DNA from: Pseudomonadota bacterium | GTDB lineage: Bacteria; Pseudomonadota; Gammaproteobacteria; Steroidobacterales; Steroidobacteraceae | Direction: 5' to 3' | DNA: 64,000 bases | Assembly (NCBI GenBank): GCA_023423935.1 | Contig: JAFAEQ010000064.1 | Location: forward strand, 29,552 to 93,551 | Shown: one piece after another, positions 52,533 through 61,513 of the stretch | How the letters are laid out: each line of letters starts with the position of its first letter | Position numbering within the stretch: position 1 is the stretch's first letter | The notes under the pieces: model-generated | Told to the model about the DNA's origin: nothing | What the model saw: the letters and a program-made list of their open reading frames with translations, nothing else | The model's database searches: none | Position numbers and translations under genes: made by a program

Positions 52533-53939
52533 ATGTCCCAGTCATCCCTCGAACAGTTGCTCAAGGGCGTTCGCAATCCGGTGTCCATGCTGCGCAATTC
52601 GCAGATCGGGGCGTACGTTTATCCGGTGGTGCCGACGGAGTTCAGCAACTGGCGCACCGAACAGCGTGCGTGGCGCGAGACGGCCGTGTTGTTCGATCAG
52701 TGTCATCACATGGCGGAAATCACGATCAAGGGGCCCGACGCCTTGAAGCTGTGCTCGTACACGACGATCAACAGCTTCAACAACTTTACGCCGGGCAAGG
52801 CGAAGCAGATGGTCCCGACGAGCCACGATGGCTATGTGATCGGCGACGGCATCCTGTTCTATCTCGACAAGGATGAGCTGCTGTTCGTCGGTCGTGCGCC
52901 GACGGTCAACTGGCTGCAGTTCCATGCGGAAAGCGGCGCGTTCAAAGTCGACTTCATTCGCGACGATCGATCGCCCTCGCATCCGAATGGCAAGGCGGTG
53001 TCGCGCCGGCACTATCGTTATCAGATCCAGGGCCCGAAGGCCGCCGAGGTTCTGCAGAAGCTGAATGGCGGGCCGCTGCCCGAGATCAAGTTCTTCAACT
53101 TTGACACGATCAATATCAAGGGCCGCAAGGTGCGCGCACTGCGTCACGGCATGGCCGGTGAGCCGGGACTCGAGATCTGGGGTCCGTACGAAGAGCGTGA
53201 GGAGATTCGCGCTGCGGTAATGGAGGCGGGCAAAGACGTCGGCATCGTGGCGGTGGGTTCGCGCACGTACGCGAGCAACACGCTCGAATCCGGATGGATT
53301 CCCTCGCCGCTGCCTGCGGTGTACACGGGCGAGAAGATGAAGGCCTATCGCGAGTGGCTTCCCGCAACTGGCTATGAGGGGACGGGTTCCATCGGCGGTA
53401 GCTTCGTGTCAGAGAATATCGAGGACTACTACCTCACGCCCTACGAGCTGGGTTATGGGCCGTTCGTAAAGTTCGACCACGAGTTCATCGGCCGCGAGGC
53501 GCTCGAGAAGATGGTCAAGGACGAGCGTCCGCAGCGAAAGAAGGTTACGTTCGAATGGAACGCCGAGGACCTGGGCAAGGTGCTGGCCTCGCTCACTGAG
53601 CGTGACAGCGAGCCGTACAAGTTCTTCGATCTGCCGATCGCGAACTACGCATCTTCGTCCTACGACGCCGTGAAAATGAACGACAAGGTGGTGGGCCTGT
53701 CGATGTTCACCGGCTACAGCCATAACGAGCGCTGCGGTCTGTCGCTCGGTGTCGTCGATCAGAACATCAATGTCGGAGACGTCCTCACGCTCGTGTGGGG
53801 TGAAGAGAACGGCGGCACGGGCAAGCCCACGGTCGAACGTCACAGGCAGTGCGAAGTGCGCGTGAAGGTATCGGCGGTGCCGTACTCGCGCGATGCCCGC
53901 GAGGGCTATCACCAGGGCTGGCGCACTCGCCAGGTGTGA
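52533..53939 (+). CDS. ligM: Tetrahydrofolate-dependent aryl O-demethylase (LigM/DesA-like)
   Basis: GcvT-fold enzyme that moves the methyl group of a methoxylated aromatic acid to tetrahydrofolate. 468 residues, close to the about 470 of LigM. Tyr246 (GSRTYAS), Arg121 (FVGRAPT) and His59 (DQCHHM) each lie one residue from the positions I recall for LigM Tyr247, Arg122 and His60, and the length and the LFDQCHHMAEITIKGPDALK block agree. Vanillate, syringate or 3-O-methylgallate cannot be told apart from sequence alone. Start ATG 52533; a longer open frame to 52410 overlaps purU and is rejected. metF follows 7 nt downstream. Confidence 0.88.
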   Translation: MSQSSLEQLLKGVRNPVSMLRNSQIGAYVYPVVPTEFSNWRTEQRAWRETAVLFDQCHHMAEITIKGPDALKLCSYTTINSFNNFTPGKAKQMVPTSHDGYVIGDGILFYLDKDELLFVGRAPTVNWLQFHAESGAFKVDFIRDDRSPSHPNGKAVSRRHYRYQIQGPKAAEVLQKLNGGPLPEIKFFNFDTINIKGRKVRALRHGMAGEPGLEIWGPYEEREEIRAAVMEAGKDVGIVAVGSRTYASNTLESGWIPSPLPAVYTGEKMKAYREWLPATGYEGTGSIGGSFVSENIEDYYLTPYELGYGPFVKFDHEFIGREALEKMVKDERPQRKKVTFEWNAEDLGKVLASLTERDSEPYKFFDLPIANYASSSYDAVKMNDKVVGLSMFTGYSHNERCGLSLGVVDQNINVGDVLTLVWGEENGGTGKPTVERHRQCEVRVKVSAVPYSRDAREGYHQGWRTRQV

Positions 53940-53946
53940 AGCACGC

Positions 53947-54828
53947 ATGCAAGCCGAGGAGCAGCTTCACTCTGAACTGGCGGACGCATCGGCGATCGAG
54001 CAGATTCTGGTTCAGCTCGTACGCGATGCGTCCGTCGAGCTGAACGTCACCGATCTGAAGGATCTGGAAGCGAGTCGTGCCTTGCTCGGACAGGGCCGGC
54101 GCATCTACATCAGTCATCTGCCCAAGCAGCATTGGGATGAGACGTTGCTCGCGTGCCGCCAGGTGAGTGCAGCTGGCTTCGCTCCCATCCCGCATATCCC
54201 GGTGCGACTCATCGAGGATGAGGCAACCCTCGATTGCCTTCTCGAGCGAGCATCGAGCGATGGAGTCGAAGAGCTGCTGCTGATCGCGGGGGACTATGCG
54301 CAGGCAGCCGGCCCTTACAGCTCGGTCGCGGAGGTGCTGCGTACCGGGAAATTGCGCCGATATGGCTTCAAGCGCATTTCCATTGCGGGGCATCCGGAAG
54401 GTCATCCCCGCGTACCGCTCGCGGAGATCCGTCGAGCGGAAATCGAGAAGGCGCATCTCGCGGCCCCGCTCGAGGTCACTTTCGTCACGCAGTTCTTTTT
54501 CGAAGCGACGCCGTTCTTGGGTTGGGCTTCCCATCTGCGTCGCCATGGCGTGAGCGATGCCCGACTGGTCGCGGGGCTCGCAGGTCCTGCGGGAATCGCA
54601 ACGCTGCTCAGGTTTGCACGGCGCTGCGGCGTGGGACCTTCGATTCGCGCACTCGCTGCACGGCCCGGCGCGCTGGCGAGACTGATCGTTGAGCATGGGC
54701 CGGACGATGTCATGCGCGATCTGGCAGTCGCCCGTGCAGGCGATGCGTCGGTGATCTCGGGCCTTCACTTCTTTTGCTTCGGCGGATACCTGCGCACCTG
54801 CGAATGGTTGAGCCGCTATGCGCCCTAG
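53947..54828 (+). CDS. metF: Non-canonical methylenetetrahydrofolate reductase (MetF-like)
   Basis: 293 residues with the MetF TIM-barrel outline: GVEELLLIAGDY aligns with the HIVALRGD strand, ISIAGHPEGHPRVPLAEI with the AAYPEVHPEA strand, and VTFVTQFFFEATPF with AITQFFFD. The usual N-terminal FEFFPP block and the YGAGG-like loop are absent; the start is VELNVTDLKDLEAS. In this operon it would oxidise the 5-methyl-tetrahydrofolate made by the demethylase. Start ATG 53947 after ligM; stop 44 nt before an inverted repeat. Confidence 0.8.
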   Translation: MQAEEQLHSELADASAIEQILVQLVRDASVELNVTDLKDLEASRALLGQGRRIYISHLPKQHWDETLLACRQVSAAGFAPIPHIPVRLIEDEATLDCLLERASSDGVEELLLIAGDYAQAAGPYSSVAEVLRTGKLRRYGFKRISIAGHPEGHPRVPLAEIRRAEIEKAHLAAPLEVTFVTQFFFEATPFLGWASHLRRHGVSDARLVAGLAGPAGIATLLRFARRCGVGPSIRALAARPGALARLIVEHGPDDVMRDLAVARAGDASVISGLHFFCFGGYLRTCEWLSRYAP

Positions 54829-54871
54829 CGGATTTGACAGACAAATACCCCTCCCGTAATGCTTGGCGTAT

Positions 54872-54890
54872 TGGTTTGCAGTCCAAACCA
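54872..54890. promoter_or_regulatory. Inverted repeat, candidate operator
   Basis: TGGTTTG-N5-CAAACCA is a perfect 7-bp inverted repeat, and the outer bases GCGTAT/ATACGC extend it with a one-base offset. It lies 62 nt before the exported hydrolase start. The shape suits a GntR- or LacI-type dimer. No matching regulator gene is in the window. Confidence 0.55.
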
Positions 54891-54951
54891 TACGCTAACG
54901 ATTTCGCGGTTCGCGAACACCGCAACTGATGCAGATCCGGGGGGATGAAGA

Positions 54952-55968
54952 ATGATCAGGAAAAGAGTGGGCTCTGTCTCGAGTGCAAGCGGCTGGGTGA
55001 GGGCGATGGCAGGCGCGCTGGTTCTGATCCACGCGCCAGCCTGGAGTCAGAGCAATGCGCCGCAGCCGCCTTCGGCGGGAGACCAGCAACGCATGCGGGA
55101 AGCGCAGGAGCGCTTCAATGCAACGCCGGACACGAAAGGCACCGGGCCGTTCGCCGCAATGAAGGAAGAGGTGGTTTCGCTGCCGGATCACGTCGTCTAT
55201 CGTCCGGCGGATCTGACGAAGCTTGGCGGCAAGAAGCTCGGTGTCGTTGCCTGGGGGAATGGTGCCTGTTCGAGCGATGGAGCCAGTGCGCGCATGCATC
55301 TGCTGGAAATCGCCTCGCACGGTTACCTCGTCATCGCGAACGGAAAGATCAAGTCGGGACCTGGCATTCAGCCGGAGCCGCCACCGCCGCCGCGTACGGA
55401 TGGTCAGTTGCCGCCGCCTGCCACGAGCTCGAAGCAGTTGACCGACGCCATCGATTGGGCGCTGGCCGAGAACTCACGCAAGGGCAGCGATCTCTACGGT
55501 CGCATCGATCCCAAGGCGATAGCTGTCGCGGGCTTTTCCTGCGGTGGCTTGCAGGCACTGCAAGTCGCGGGCGATAAGCGTCTGCGCACCGTCATCATCC
55601 AGAACAGCGGCATCTTCAATCCGGAATCGGCGGTACGCATGCCCTCGATGGATCTCGGCAAGGACACGTTGAAGTCGCTGCACACGCCGGTGCTGTACAT
55701 CCTCGGCGGACCGAAGGACATCGCGTACAACAATGGCATGGATGATTTCCGTCGCATCGAGCACGTGCCCGCGGCGGTGGCGAATCTCGACGTCGGCCAT
55801 GGCGGAACCTACAACGAACCGAACGGCGGACGCGCGGCGCAGGTCGCGGTGGCATGGCTCGAATGGCAGATGCGCGGCGATGCGAAGGCCAGGCAATGGT
55901 TCGTGGGTCCCGATTGCCGCCTGTGCGCGGACAAGGACTGGGAGCTGGAAACGAAGAATCTCAACTGA
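54952..55968 (+). CDS. Exported alpha/beta hydrolase
   Basis: 338 residues with a signal peptide (AMAGALVLIHAPAWS, cleavage near QSN). The nucleophile elbow is GFSCGG (Ser about residue 197); the acid is likely the Asp of GGPKDIAYNNG, and the His lies in VGHGGTYNE. A proline-rich loop (PEPPPPPRTDGQLPPP) precedes the catalytic core. The fold resembles secreted dienelactone-hydrolase/cutinase-like esterases, but the substrate is unknown. A CRLCADKDWE segment at the end may form a disulfide. Confidence 0.82.
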   Translation: MIRKRVGSVSSASGWVRAMAGALVLIHAPAWSQSNAPQPPSAGDQQRMREAQERFNATPDTKGTGPFAAMKEEVVSLPDHVVYRPADLTKLGGKKLGVVAWGNGACSSDGASARMHLLEIASHGYLVIANGKIKSGPGIQPEPPPPPRTDGQLPPPATSSKQLTDAIDWALAENSRKGSDLYGRIDPKAIAVAGFSCGGLQALQVAGDKRLRTVIIQNSGIFNPESAVRMPSMDLGKDTLKSLHTPVLYILGGPKDIAYNNGMDDFRRIEHVPAAVANLDVGHGGTYNEPNGGRAAQVAVAWLEWQMRGDAKARQWFVGPDCRLCADKDWELETKNLN

Positions 55969-55976
55969 TCCGAGGG

Positions 55977-56005
55977 GCGGCGCCTTCGAGCCACGAAGGC
56001 GCCGC
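55977..56005. terminator. Hairpin between convergent hydrolase genes
   Basis: A perfect 12-bp GC-rich inverted repeat (55977-55988 with 55994-56005) with a 5-nt loop, centred between two convergent stops (55968 and 56012). No clear T-tract on either strand. Confidence 0.7.
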
Positions 56006-56011
56006 TCAGGA

Positions 56012-56998
56012 TCATTTCGGATACAGCCACTTGCCGGCCGCGATCCAGTCCATGATGGTCGACTGCCAGCGATCGCGCGTGGTGAGAAAGAGGCCGTGCT
56101 GACCTTTCTCGAGCAGGTGCATCTCGACCGGCACGCCGGCGTGTCGAGCAGCCTGATAGAAGGCGATGCTGTTGTCCGCGTCCACGAGTTGATCGTCCGT
56201 CGCGTGGATCAGCAAGGTCGGCGGCGTCTCGCTCGTTACCTGTAGCTCATTCGAGAACAGTCGCACCTGCTCGTCGGAGGGTTTAGGCCCGAGCAGCGCA
56301 TTGCGCGAATCCATGTGCGTGATGCGCGGATCCATGCTGATCACCGGATAGATCAGGATCAAAAAGTCGGGACGCAGATTTACGTTGCCCGGATTGTCGA
56401 TGTAGGCGCGCGAGAAATGCGTCGCCAGTGTCGATGCGAGATGTCCTCCGGCAGAGAAGCCGATGACGCCGACGCGCGAGGGGTCGAGGTTCCATTCCTG
56501 CGCGTGCGTACGAACGAAGCGCATGGCTTGCTGTGCGTCCTGCAGAGGGCCGATGGGTTTGTCCACCATCGTCTTGTCGCTTGGAATGCGGTACTTGACG
56601 ACGAATGCCGCGATCCCGTGCTCCATGAAGAACTGCGCCTGCTGCTTGCCTTCGAAATCGAAGGTGAGCCCCGCGTAGGAGCCGCCTGGAAAGATCACGA
56701 TGCTCGCGCCGTTCGCCTTGAGTCGCGCAGGGAGATATACCTGGATCTGCGGTCGCGAGACGTTCCTGACGAAGCCCTGATCGGCGCCGGATTCCTCATC
56801 GGCTCCCGGTTTCGAATTCGGCACCGGAGCGTCCCCATAGAGCGCGAAGGTTTGCATCTTCGGTGGAAATGCAGCTGCCATATCGAGCGAGGCTCTGGCC
56901 GGCTTGCCGGGGGCGGCCGCGGTTGTGGATTGCGCCGAGAGCGCAGCAGGTGTCCAGCAAGCCAGGCCAAGCGCGATCAATGCAATCGGAGTTTTCAA
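56012..56998 (-). CDS. Exported carbohydrate esterase-like alpha/beta hydrolase
   Basis: 328 residues. The TTG at 56998 follows AGGTGA and gives an ideal signal peptide MKTPIALIALGLACWTPAAL; an ATG at 57019 is possible but has a weaker site. The oxyanion loop is IVIFPGGSYAGL, the nucleophile is in GFSAGGH, the acid in HATDDQLVD, and the His in KGQHGLF. This is the acetyl-xylan esterase/BD-FAE-like group of BCE families. It is 44 nt downstream of the STN-type TonB receptor on the same strand, so receptor and esterase are probably co-expressed. Confidence 0.85.
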   Translation of the reverse strand: MKTPIALIALGLACWTPAALSAQSTTAAAPGKPARASLDMAAAFPPKMQTFALYGDAPVPNSKPGADEESGADQGFVRNVSRPQIQVYLPARLKANGASIVIFPGGSYAGLTFDFEGKQQAQFFMEHGIAAFVVKYRIPSDKTMVDKPIGPLQDAQQAMRFVRTHAQEWNLDPSRVGVIGFSAGGHLASTLATHFSRAYIDNPGNVNLRPDFLILIYPVISMDPRITHMDSRNALLGPKPSDEQVRLFSNELQVTSETPPTLLIHATDDQLVDADNSIAFYQAARHAGVPVEMHLLEKGQHGLFLTTRDRWQSTIMDWIAAGKWLYPK

Positions 56999-57042
56999 AG
57001 CATCACCTGTCAAGAGCATGCGAATGAATCTGCTCGATGATC

Positions 57043-59763
57043 TCAGAATTTCAGGCGCAAGGTCGCGCCGATCTCGCGCGGCGCGGAGAAGGTGCTCTCG
57101 GCGAGACCGAGCGCCAGGCTGGAATTGCCGGAGACGCGGTAGCGTTCATCCGTGAGATTGGTGACCGCCAGCGACAGATCCCACCGACCGTCCGCGGTCG
57201 TGAACGAGCCATAGGCATTCACGATATCGAACGCCGGTTGCGTCAGTCGCGGATCGTTGAAAACGTCGTTGTAGATGCGGTCCTTGAAAATGTAGTCGCC
57301 ACGCAGCACGAAAGAGCCGGCATCGAGCCTCCACTCATGCTGCAGACCGGCGGCGAGCGTCCAGCGCGGAGCTTTGACCAACTGCTTGTCCATCGTGAGT
57401 GCCGGCTGCAGAGCAGAGAGCTCGGGGCTGAGTCTCGCGTAGGTGCCATCGAGATAGCCGACGGCGAGATTCAGGTCGAGTCCGCGGGCGAGTCGTGTCG
57501 CCATCTCGAAATCGGCGCCGAGGATGCGGGCTTCGCCTGCGTTGCGCACGAAGTTCTGCGGCGTCGCATTGATCGAGAGCTGCATGTCGCGATAGTCGTT
57601 GTAGAAGATCGCCGAGTTCGCGGTCATGCGGCCGTCGAACCAGCGCGTCTTCGCGCCGAGCTCATAGCTGTCGACGATCTCGGGATCGTAGCGCGAGACT
57701 TCCTCGCGACTGATCAGCGGCCGTCCGTTGAAGCCGCCGCTCTTGAAGCCGCGTGCGTAGGAGGCGTAGAGCATCGCATCCCCATGTAACTGCCACTCGA
57801 GCCCGAGCTTCGGGGTCAGCTCGGTCGAGGAGGTCGTGAAGCGTTGCGGCGCATCGGCCGAGCCCACGATATACACGTCACTCGCACGACGGCGATGGCG
57901 TAGTTCGACGTCCTTTTCGTCGCGCGTCCAGCGCAATCCCGCTGTCAGGCTCCATCGCTCGCCGAAGCGATGCGTGCCCTGGCCGAACAGTGCGACCGAT
58001 CGATTCCGCACACGGGTGAGCAGGTCGACATCCAGATCGGTGAGGACATTGTTGTCGTGAAACGCTGGGCCGCCATAGCGCAGCGAAGGCGGGCAGGCCG
58101 TGACCGGCCGCGGGTTAGCGCCGCTCATCCCGCACCAGGTCTGGCCTGCAGGAATGTCCAGGCCTTCCAGCGCGGCGTACAGGCCGGGCACAAGAATCGC
58201 ACGGCCGTTTTCGGTCGCGTTCTCACGGAAGTAGTAGATGCCGCTCACCCAATCGAGCGCACGGCTCACACTGGAGCCGGACCACTGCAGCTCCTGACTG
58301 AATTGCTCCTGCCGATCGTCGTTGAAGGTTTCCCGATATGTGAAGGGCGTGTTGTCGCCATCGCGCGCGAACTCGGCGGCGAGCTTGCGCCAGGACGTGA
58401 TTGAGCGCAGCAAGGTGGGTCCGGCGCGCGAATCCAGCGTCAGGGTCGCGCCTCGCGAATCGAGATCGTTCACGCTGCGACCGCCCGCGTACGTCTGATC
58501 GATGTTGTCTGTCAGCCACGCACGACTGACCGCTTTAGATCCATCCGGCGCCGTGATGTCGAGGGTGGGTGCGACGAGCGAGTTGTAGAGATTCAGGAAT
58601 GGCACACCGGAGGTTGCGACATCGATCAGGGTCAAAGGCGCGGACGACTGTCGAACGCGCATTGCATCGACGATGAGTCTTGCACTCAGATCTTCTGAAG
58701 GATGCCAGGCGATCTGGGTACGCGCGGAGGAGGCGCCTTTGTCGCCGAGTCGGGTGCCATCGGTCAGACGTGTCTCATAGCCGTCGCGCTGTGTCGTGAC
58801 CGCGCTCCATCGCATCGAGAGCTCGTCGGTGAGCGGCATGTTGAGCGTGGCGCGCAGCTCGCGCCGATCCAGGCTGCCGGCGCCCAGCGCGATGTCGCCG
58901 CCAAACGAGGCGTCCGGTTCCCGCGAGCTCAACAGCACCGCGCCTCCGATGGTGTTGCGACCGAACATGGTGCCCTGCGGGCCTCGCAGCACTTCGATCT
59001 GCGCAACATCCAGCAGATCGATCACGCCTCCGATCGAACGCCCCAGATAGACGCCATCCAGATACACCGCGACGCCGGGGTCGGAGAAGATCGCGAAATC
59101 GTTCTGACCGACGCCGCGGATGAAGATGGTGGCGTTGTAGCCCGCGCCGCTGAGCGGTGCCGCCGTATCGAACTGCATGTTGGGCACGAACTGTCCGAGC
59201 GCATCGAGCGAGCGGATGGAGCGCACGTCGAGCGCTTCGGTGCCGAGCGCGGTCACTGCAACAGGCGTCTCCTGCAGATCTTCGGCACGCCGTCGGGCCG
59301 TGACGAGCACTTCCTCGAGGGCGAGCGGTTCATCGGCGCCATGGTTTCGTGAAGATCTGAGGCTTCGGTTTGCGGGCGGATTCGTAAGCGGCTTCGGCGC
59401 ACTGTCGATTTGGGATGCCGGTGGCGCAGATTGCGCAGCGGTGCGCTCGCGAATGACCACGATGTTTGCGCCGACCCATTCATAGTAGAGGGGCGTATTG
59501 GCAAGCAGTCGATCGAGCGCCGTCGACAGATCGAACGATCCGATGAGCTCGGGGGAGTGGATCCCGCGCGCAGCCTCGGAGTAGAAGACGATCTGCAGGT
59601 GAGCTATTTCGGCGAGGCGGCTCAATGCATCGCCGATGGGCTGCGCCGCGAGATTCAGCTGCAGGACCCGCGCCTCGTGGTCGCGTGCACTCTGCGCGCC
59701 AACCGCCACGGTCGCGAGCGACGCGCAAAGCAGCAGCGATACGACGCGGGCCACCGATCCCAT
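57043..59763 (-). CDS. TonB-dependent receptor with N-terminal signalling (STN) domain
   Basis: About 906 residues. Signal peptide (VARVVSLLLCASLATVAVGA), then the secretin/TonB short N-terminal domain (LAAQPIGDALSRLAEIAHLQ to NIVVIRE), a Pro/Ser/Asn linker, the TonB box region EEVLVTARRR, plug (FIRGVGQNDFAIFSDPGVAV, LRGPQGTMFGRNTIGGA) and a 22-strand barrel ending in LRLKF. The ATG at 59763, 9 nt after GGGGAG, is preferred over the GTG at 59787. The STN domain marks it as a FecA-type transducer that should signal to the divergently encoded FecR and ECF sigma factor. Ligand unknown. Confidence 0.92.
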   Translation of the reverse strand: MGSVARVVSLLLCASLATVAVGAQSARDHEARVLQLNLAAQPIGDALSRLAEIAHLQIVFYSEAARGIHSPELIGSFDLSTALDRLLANTPLYYEWVGANIVVIRERTAAQSAPPASQIDSAPKPLTNPPANRSLRSSRNHGADEPLALEEVLVTARRRAEDLQETPVAVTALGTEALDVRSIRSLDALGQFVPNMQFDTAAPLSGAGYNATIFIRGVGQNDFAIFSDPGVAVYLDGVYLGRSIGGVIDLLDVAQIEVLRGPQGTMFGRNTIGGAVLLSSREPDASFGGDIALGAGSLDRRELRATLNMPLTDELSMRWSAVTTQRDGYETRLTDGTRLGDKGASSARTQIAWHPSEDLSARLIVDAMRVRQSSAPLTLIDVATSGVPFLNLYNSLVAPTLDITAPDGSKAVSRAWLTDNIDQTYAGGRSVNDLDSRGATLTLDSRAGPTLLRSITSWRKLAAEFARDGDNTPFTYRETFNDDRQEQFSQELQWSGSSVSRALDWVSGIYYFRENATENGRAILVPGLYAALEGLDIPAGQTWCGMSGANPRPVTACPPSLRYGGPAFHDNNVLTDLDVDLLTRVRNRSVALFGQGTHRFGERWSLTAGLRWTRDEKDVELRHRRRASDVYIVGSADAPQRFTTSSTELTPKLGLEWQLHGDAMLYASYARGFKSGGFNGRPLISREEVSRYDPEIVDSYELGAKTRWFDGRMTANSAIFYNDYRDMQLSINATPQNFVRNAGEARILGADFEMATRLARGLDLNLAVGYLDGTYARLSPELSALQPALTMDKQLVKAPRWTLAAGLQHEWRLDAGSFVLRGDYIFKDRIYNDVFNDPRLTQPAFDIVNAYGSFTTADGRWDLSLAVTNLTDERYRVSGNSSLALGLAESTFSAPREIGATLRLKF

Positions 59764-59972
59764 CGACGACATCTCCCCCCAATCCACAATCCGGCTCTTC
59801 GGCCGTCCAGACTCATTCTCACGCCACGGTTGACTTGCGAACAGGGATGCCCGATGGCGTCGGAACGGTCAGGGCACGGTTCAAATCGTTGAGCCAGTAC
59901 CCCGTTTTCCTTCGCCGACCATCATACTCTTCAAGCATCGGACGTAATCCCAGGGATCCGAAGAAGCGCGCC

Positions 59973-60488
59973 TTGAAAGCCCCACGTCAGCAAAGCATCG
60001 TTGCCAACGCATGCGAGCAGTACCACGAGGAGCTGCATCGTTTTCTCATGCGTCGGTTACGCAGTGCCCAGCAGGCGCAGGACCTGGCTCAGGAAGCGTA
60101 TCTGCGGCTGCTGCGTGTGGAGCGGGCAGAGCTCATCCGCCAGCCGCGCGCGTATCTGTATCGAATTGCCGTGAATCTGGTGACGGAGTTCCGGCTGCGC
60201 TCGCAGCGCGATCCCGTGATGTACGACTCCGAGACGTTGACGGAAATCGCCGAGCGTACGGCCGAAGCGTCGTCCGAAGGTGAGCGATCCGGCGATGCCC
60301 GGGAGGTCGAGCGGCTCCTGGAGCAATTACCGCCGTTGTATCGGGCCATCCTCGTGCTGCGCAAGCGGGACGGGCTTTCCTATGCGGAGATCGCGCAGCA
60401 GCTGGGAATCTCGGTGCATACCGTCAAGAAGTATCTGGCCCGTGCCGTCGCGAAGTGCCGGCTTGCGCGTGTGCTTGAACAGGACTAG
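59973..60488 (+). CDS. ECF sigma factor, FecI-like
   Basis: 171 residues from a TTG at 59973. Region 2 is YHEELHRFLMRRLRSAQQAQ through AQEAYLRLLR and RAYLYRIAVNLV; region 4 is LEQLPPLYRAILVLRKRDGL and IAQQLGISVHTVKKYLARAV. The frame is open far upstream, but the TTG gives the normal FecI length. It should direct RNA polymerase to the receptor promoters once released by FecR. Divergent from the STN receptor and 5 nt before the fecR-like gene. Confidence 0.9.
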   Translation: MKAPRQQSIVANACEQYHEELHRFLMRRLRSAQQAQDLAQEAYLRLLRVERAELIRQPRAYLYRIAVNLVTEFRLRSQRDPVMYDSETLTEIAERTAEASSEGERSGDAREVERLLEQLPPLYRAILVLRKRDGLSYAEIAQQLGISVHTVKKYLARAVAKCRLARVLEQD

Positions 60489-60493
60489 TCAAC

Positions 60494-61513
60494 GTGCGCG
60501 CAGTTACACCCGTGTCGAGCGACCAGCATATCGCGGAAGAAGCCGCGAGCTGGCTCATGGACCTCGAAGAGGACGATGCGGATCTCGCAGGCTTCGCTGC
60601 GTGGCTCGAGGCTTCGCCGCGAAATGTAGAGGAATTCCTGCTGTGCTCCGCCGTGTGGCGCGCAGCGGACGGCATTGATCCGGCACGTCGTATCGATGTG
60701 GAGACGCTCCTCAGGCAGGCGAACGCCTCGGTGCACCGGCTCGACGAGGACCTGCCGCATCCATCGTCCGATCGGCGCCATCGCAATCCTCGAGTGCTGC
60801 GCGGCGCACTCAGCGCTGCCGCCGTGCTCATCGCGATCGTAGGTGTTCTGTTCGTCAGTCTGAATGACGGCAGTTCCAGCTACCGCACCGGCGTGGGTGA
60901 GCAGCGCACGCTCAAGCTGGCGGATGGATCCATCGTGATGCTCAACACACGCTCACGGATCAAGGTGCGAATGGAGAAGCGTCAGCGTGCGGTGGAGCTC
61001 ATCGAAGGCGAGGCGTTATTCGAGGTGGCACACGATCAGCAGCGGCCTTTCCGCGTCCTCTCGGGCGCGACGGTGGTTCAGGCCGTAGGAACGCAGTTCA
61101 ATGTGAACCGCAGTCAGGACGCGACCATCGTGGCGGTCGTCGAAGGCATCGTCGAAGTGGTGCCGCGAAGTTCGCGAACGAATCGTGCACCGGAACGGCT
61201 GGTCGCAGGTGAGCAAGCGCAGGTTTCTGAACAGGGGAAGATGCTCGAGCATGCCGCCGCAGACATCGAGCGGATTCTGGCCTGGCGTGAGCGCAGGCTC
61301 GTGTTCCGCAACGAATCGCTCGGTGCAATCGCCGCCGAGTTCAATCGGTACAACGACGTGCAGCTGCGCATCGAAGGGGCGGCCACGTCGGCGCGTCAGA
61401 TCACCGCCGTGTTCGATGCCGATAACCCGCAGGCGCTGATCGCATTTCTCGAACGCGATCCGCAGCTGTCGGTGCAATCGCGTGGCAGTGCAGTCGTGAT
61501 TCGCGGTCCCTGA
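60494..61513 (+). CDS. FecR-like anti-sigma factor
   Basis: 339 residues from a GTG. The N-terminal cytoplasmic DUF4880-type domain (AEEAASWLMDLEEDDADLAG, FLLCSAVWRAADG) binds the sigma factor. One membrane segment (GALSAAAVLIAIVGVLFVSL, about residues 95-115) follows, then the periplasmic FecR domain (YRTGVGEQRTLKLADGSIVM, GEALFEVAHDQQRPF) and a C-terminal STN-like end (LVFRNESLGAIAAEFNRYND) that contacts the receptor's signalling domain. Complete architecture. Confidence 0.93.
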   Translation: MRAVTPVSSDQHIAEEAASWLMDLEEDDADLAGFAAWLEASPRNVEEFLLCSAVWRAADGIDPARRIDVETLLRQANASVHRLDEDLPHPSSDRRHRNPRVLRGALSAAAVLIAIVGVLFVSLNDGSSSYRTGVGEQRTLKLADGSIVMLNTRSRIKVRMEKRQRAVELIEGEALFEVAHDQQRPFRVLSGATVVQAVGTQFNVNRSQDATIVAVVEGIVEVVPRSSRTNRAPERLVAGEQAQVSEQGKMLEHAAADIERILAWRERRLVFRNESLGAIAAEFNRYNDVQLRIEGAATSARQITAVFDADNPQALIAFLERDPQLSVQSRGSAVVIRGP

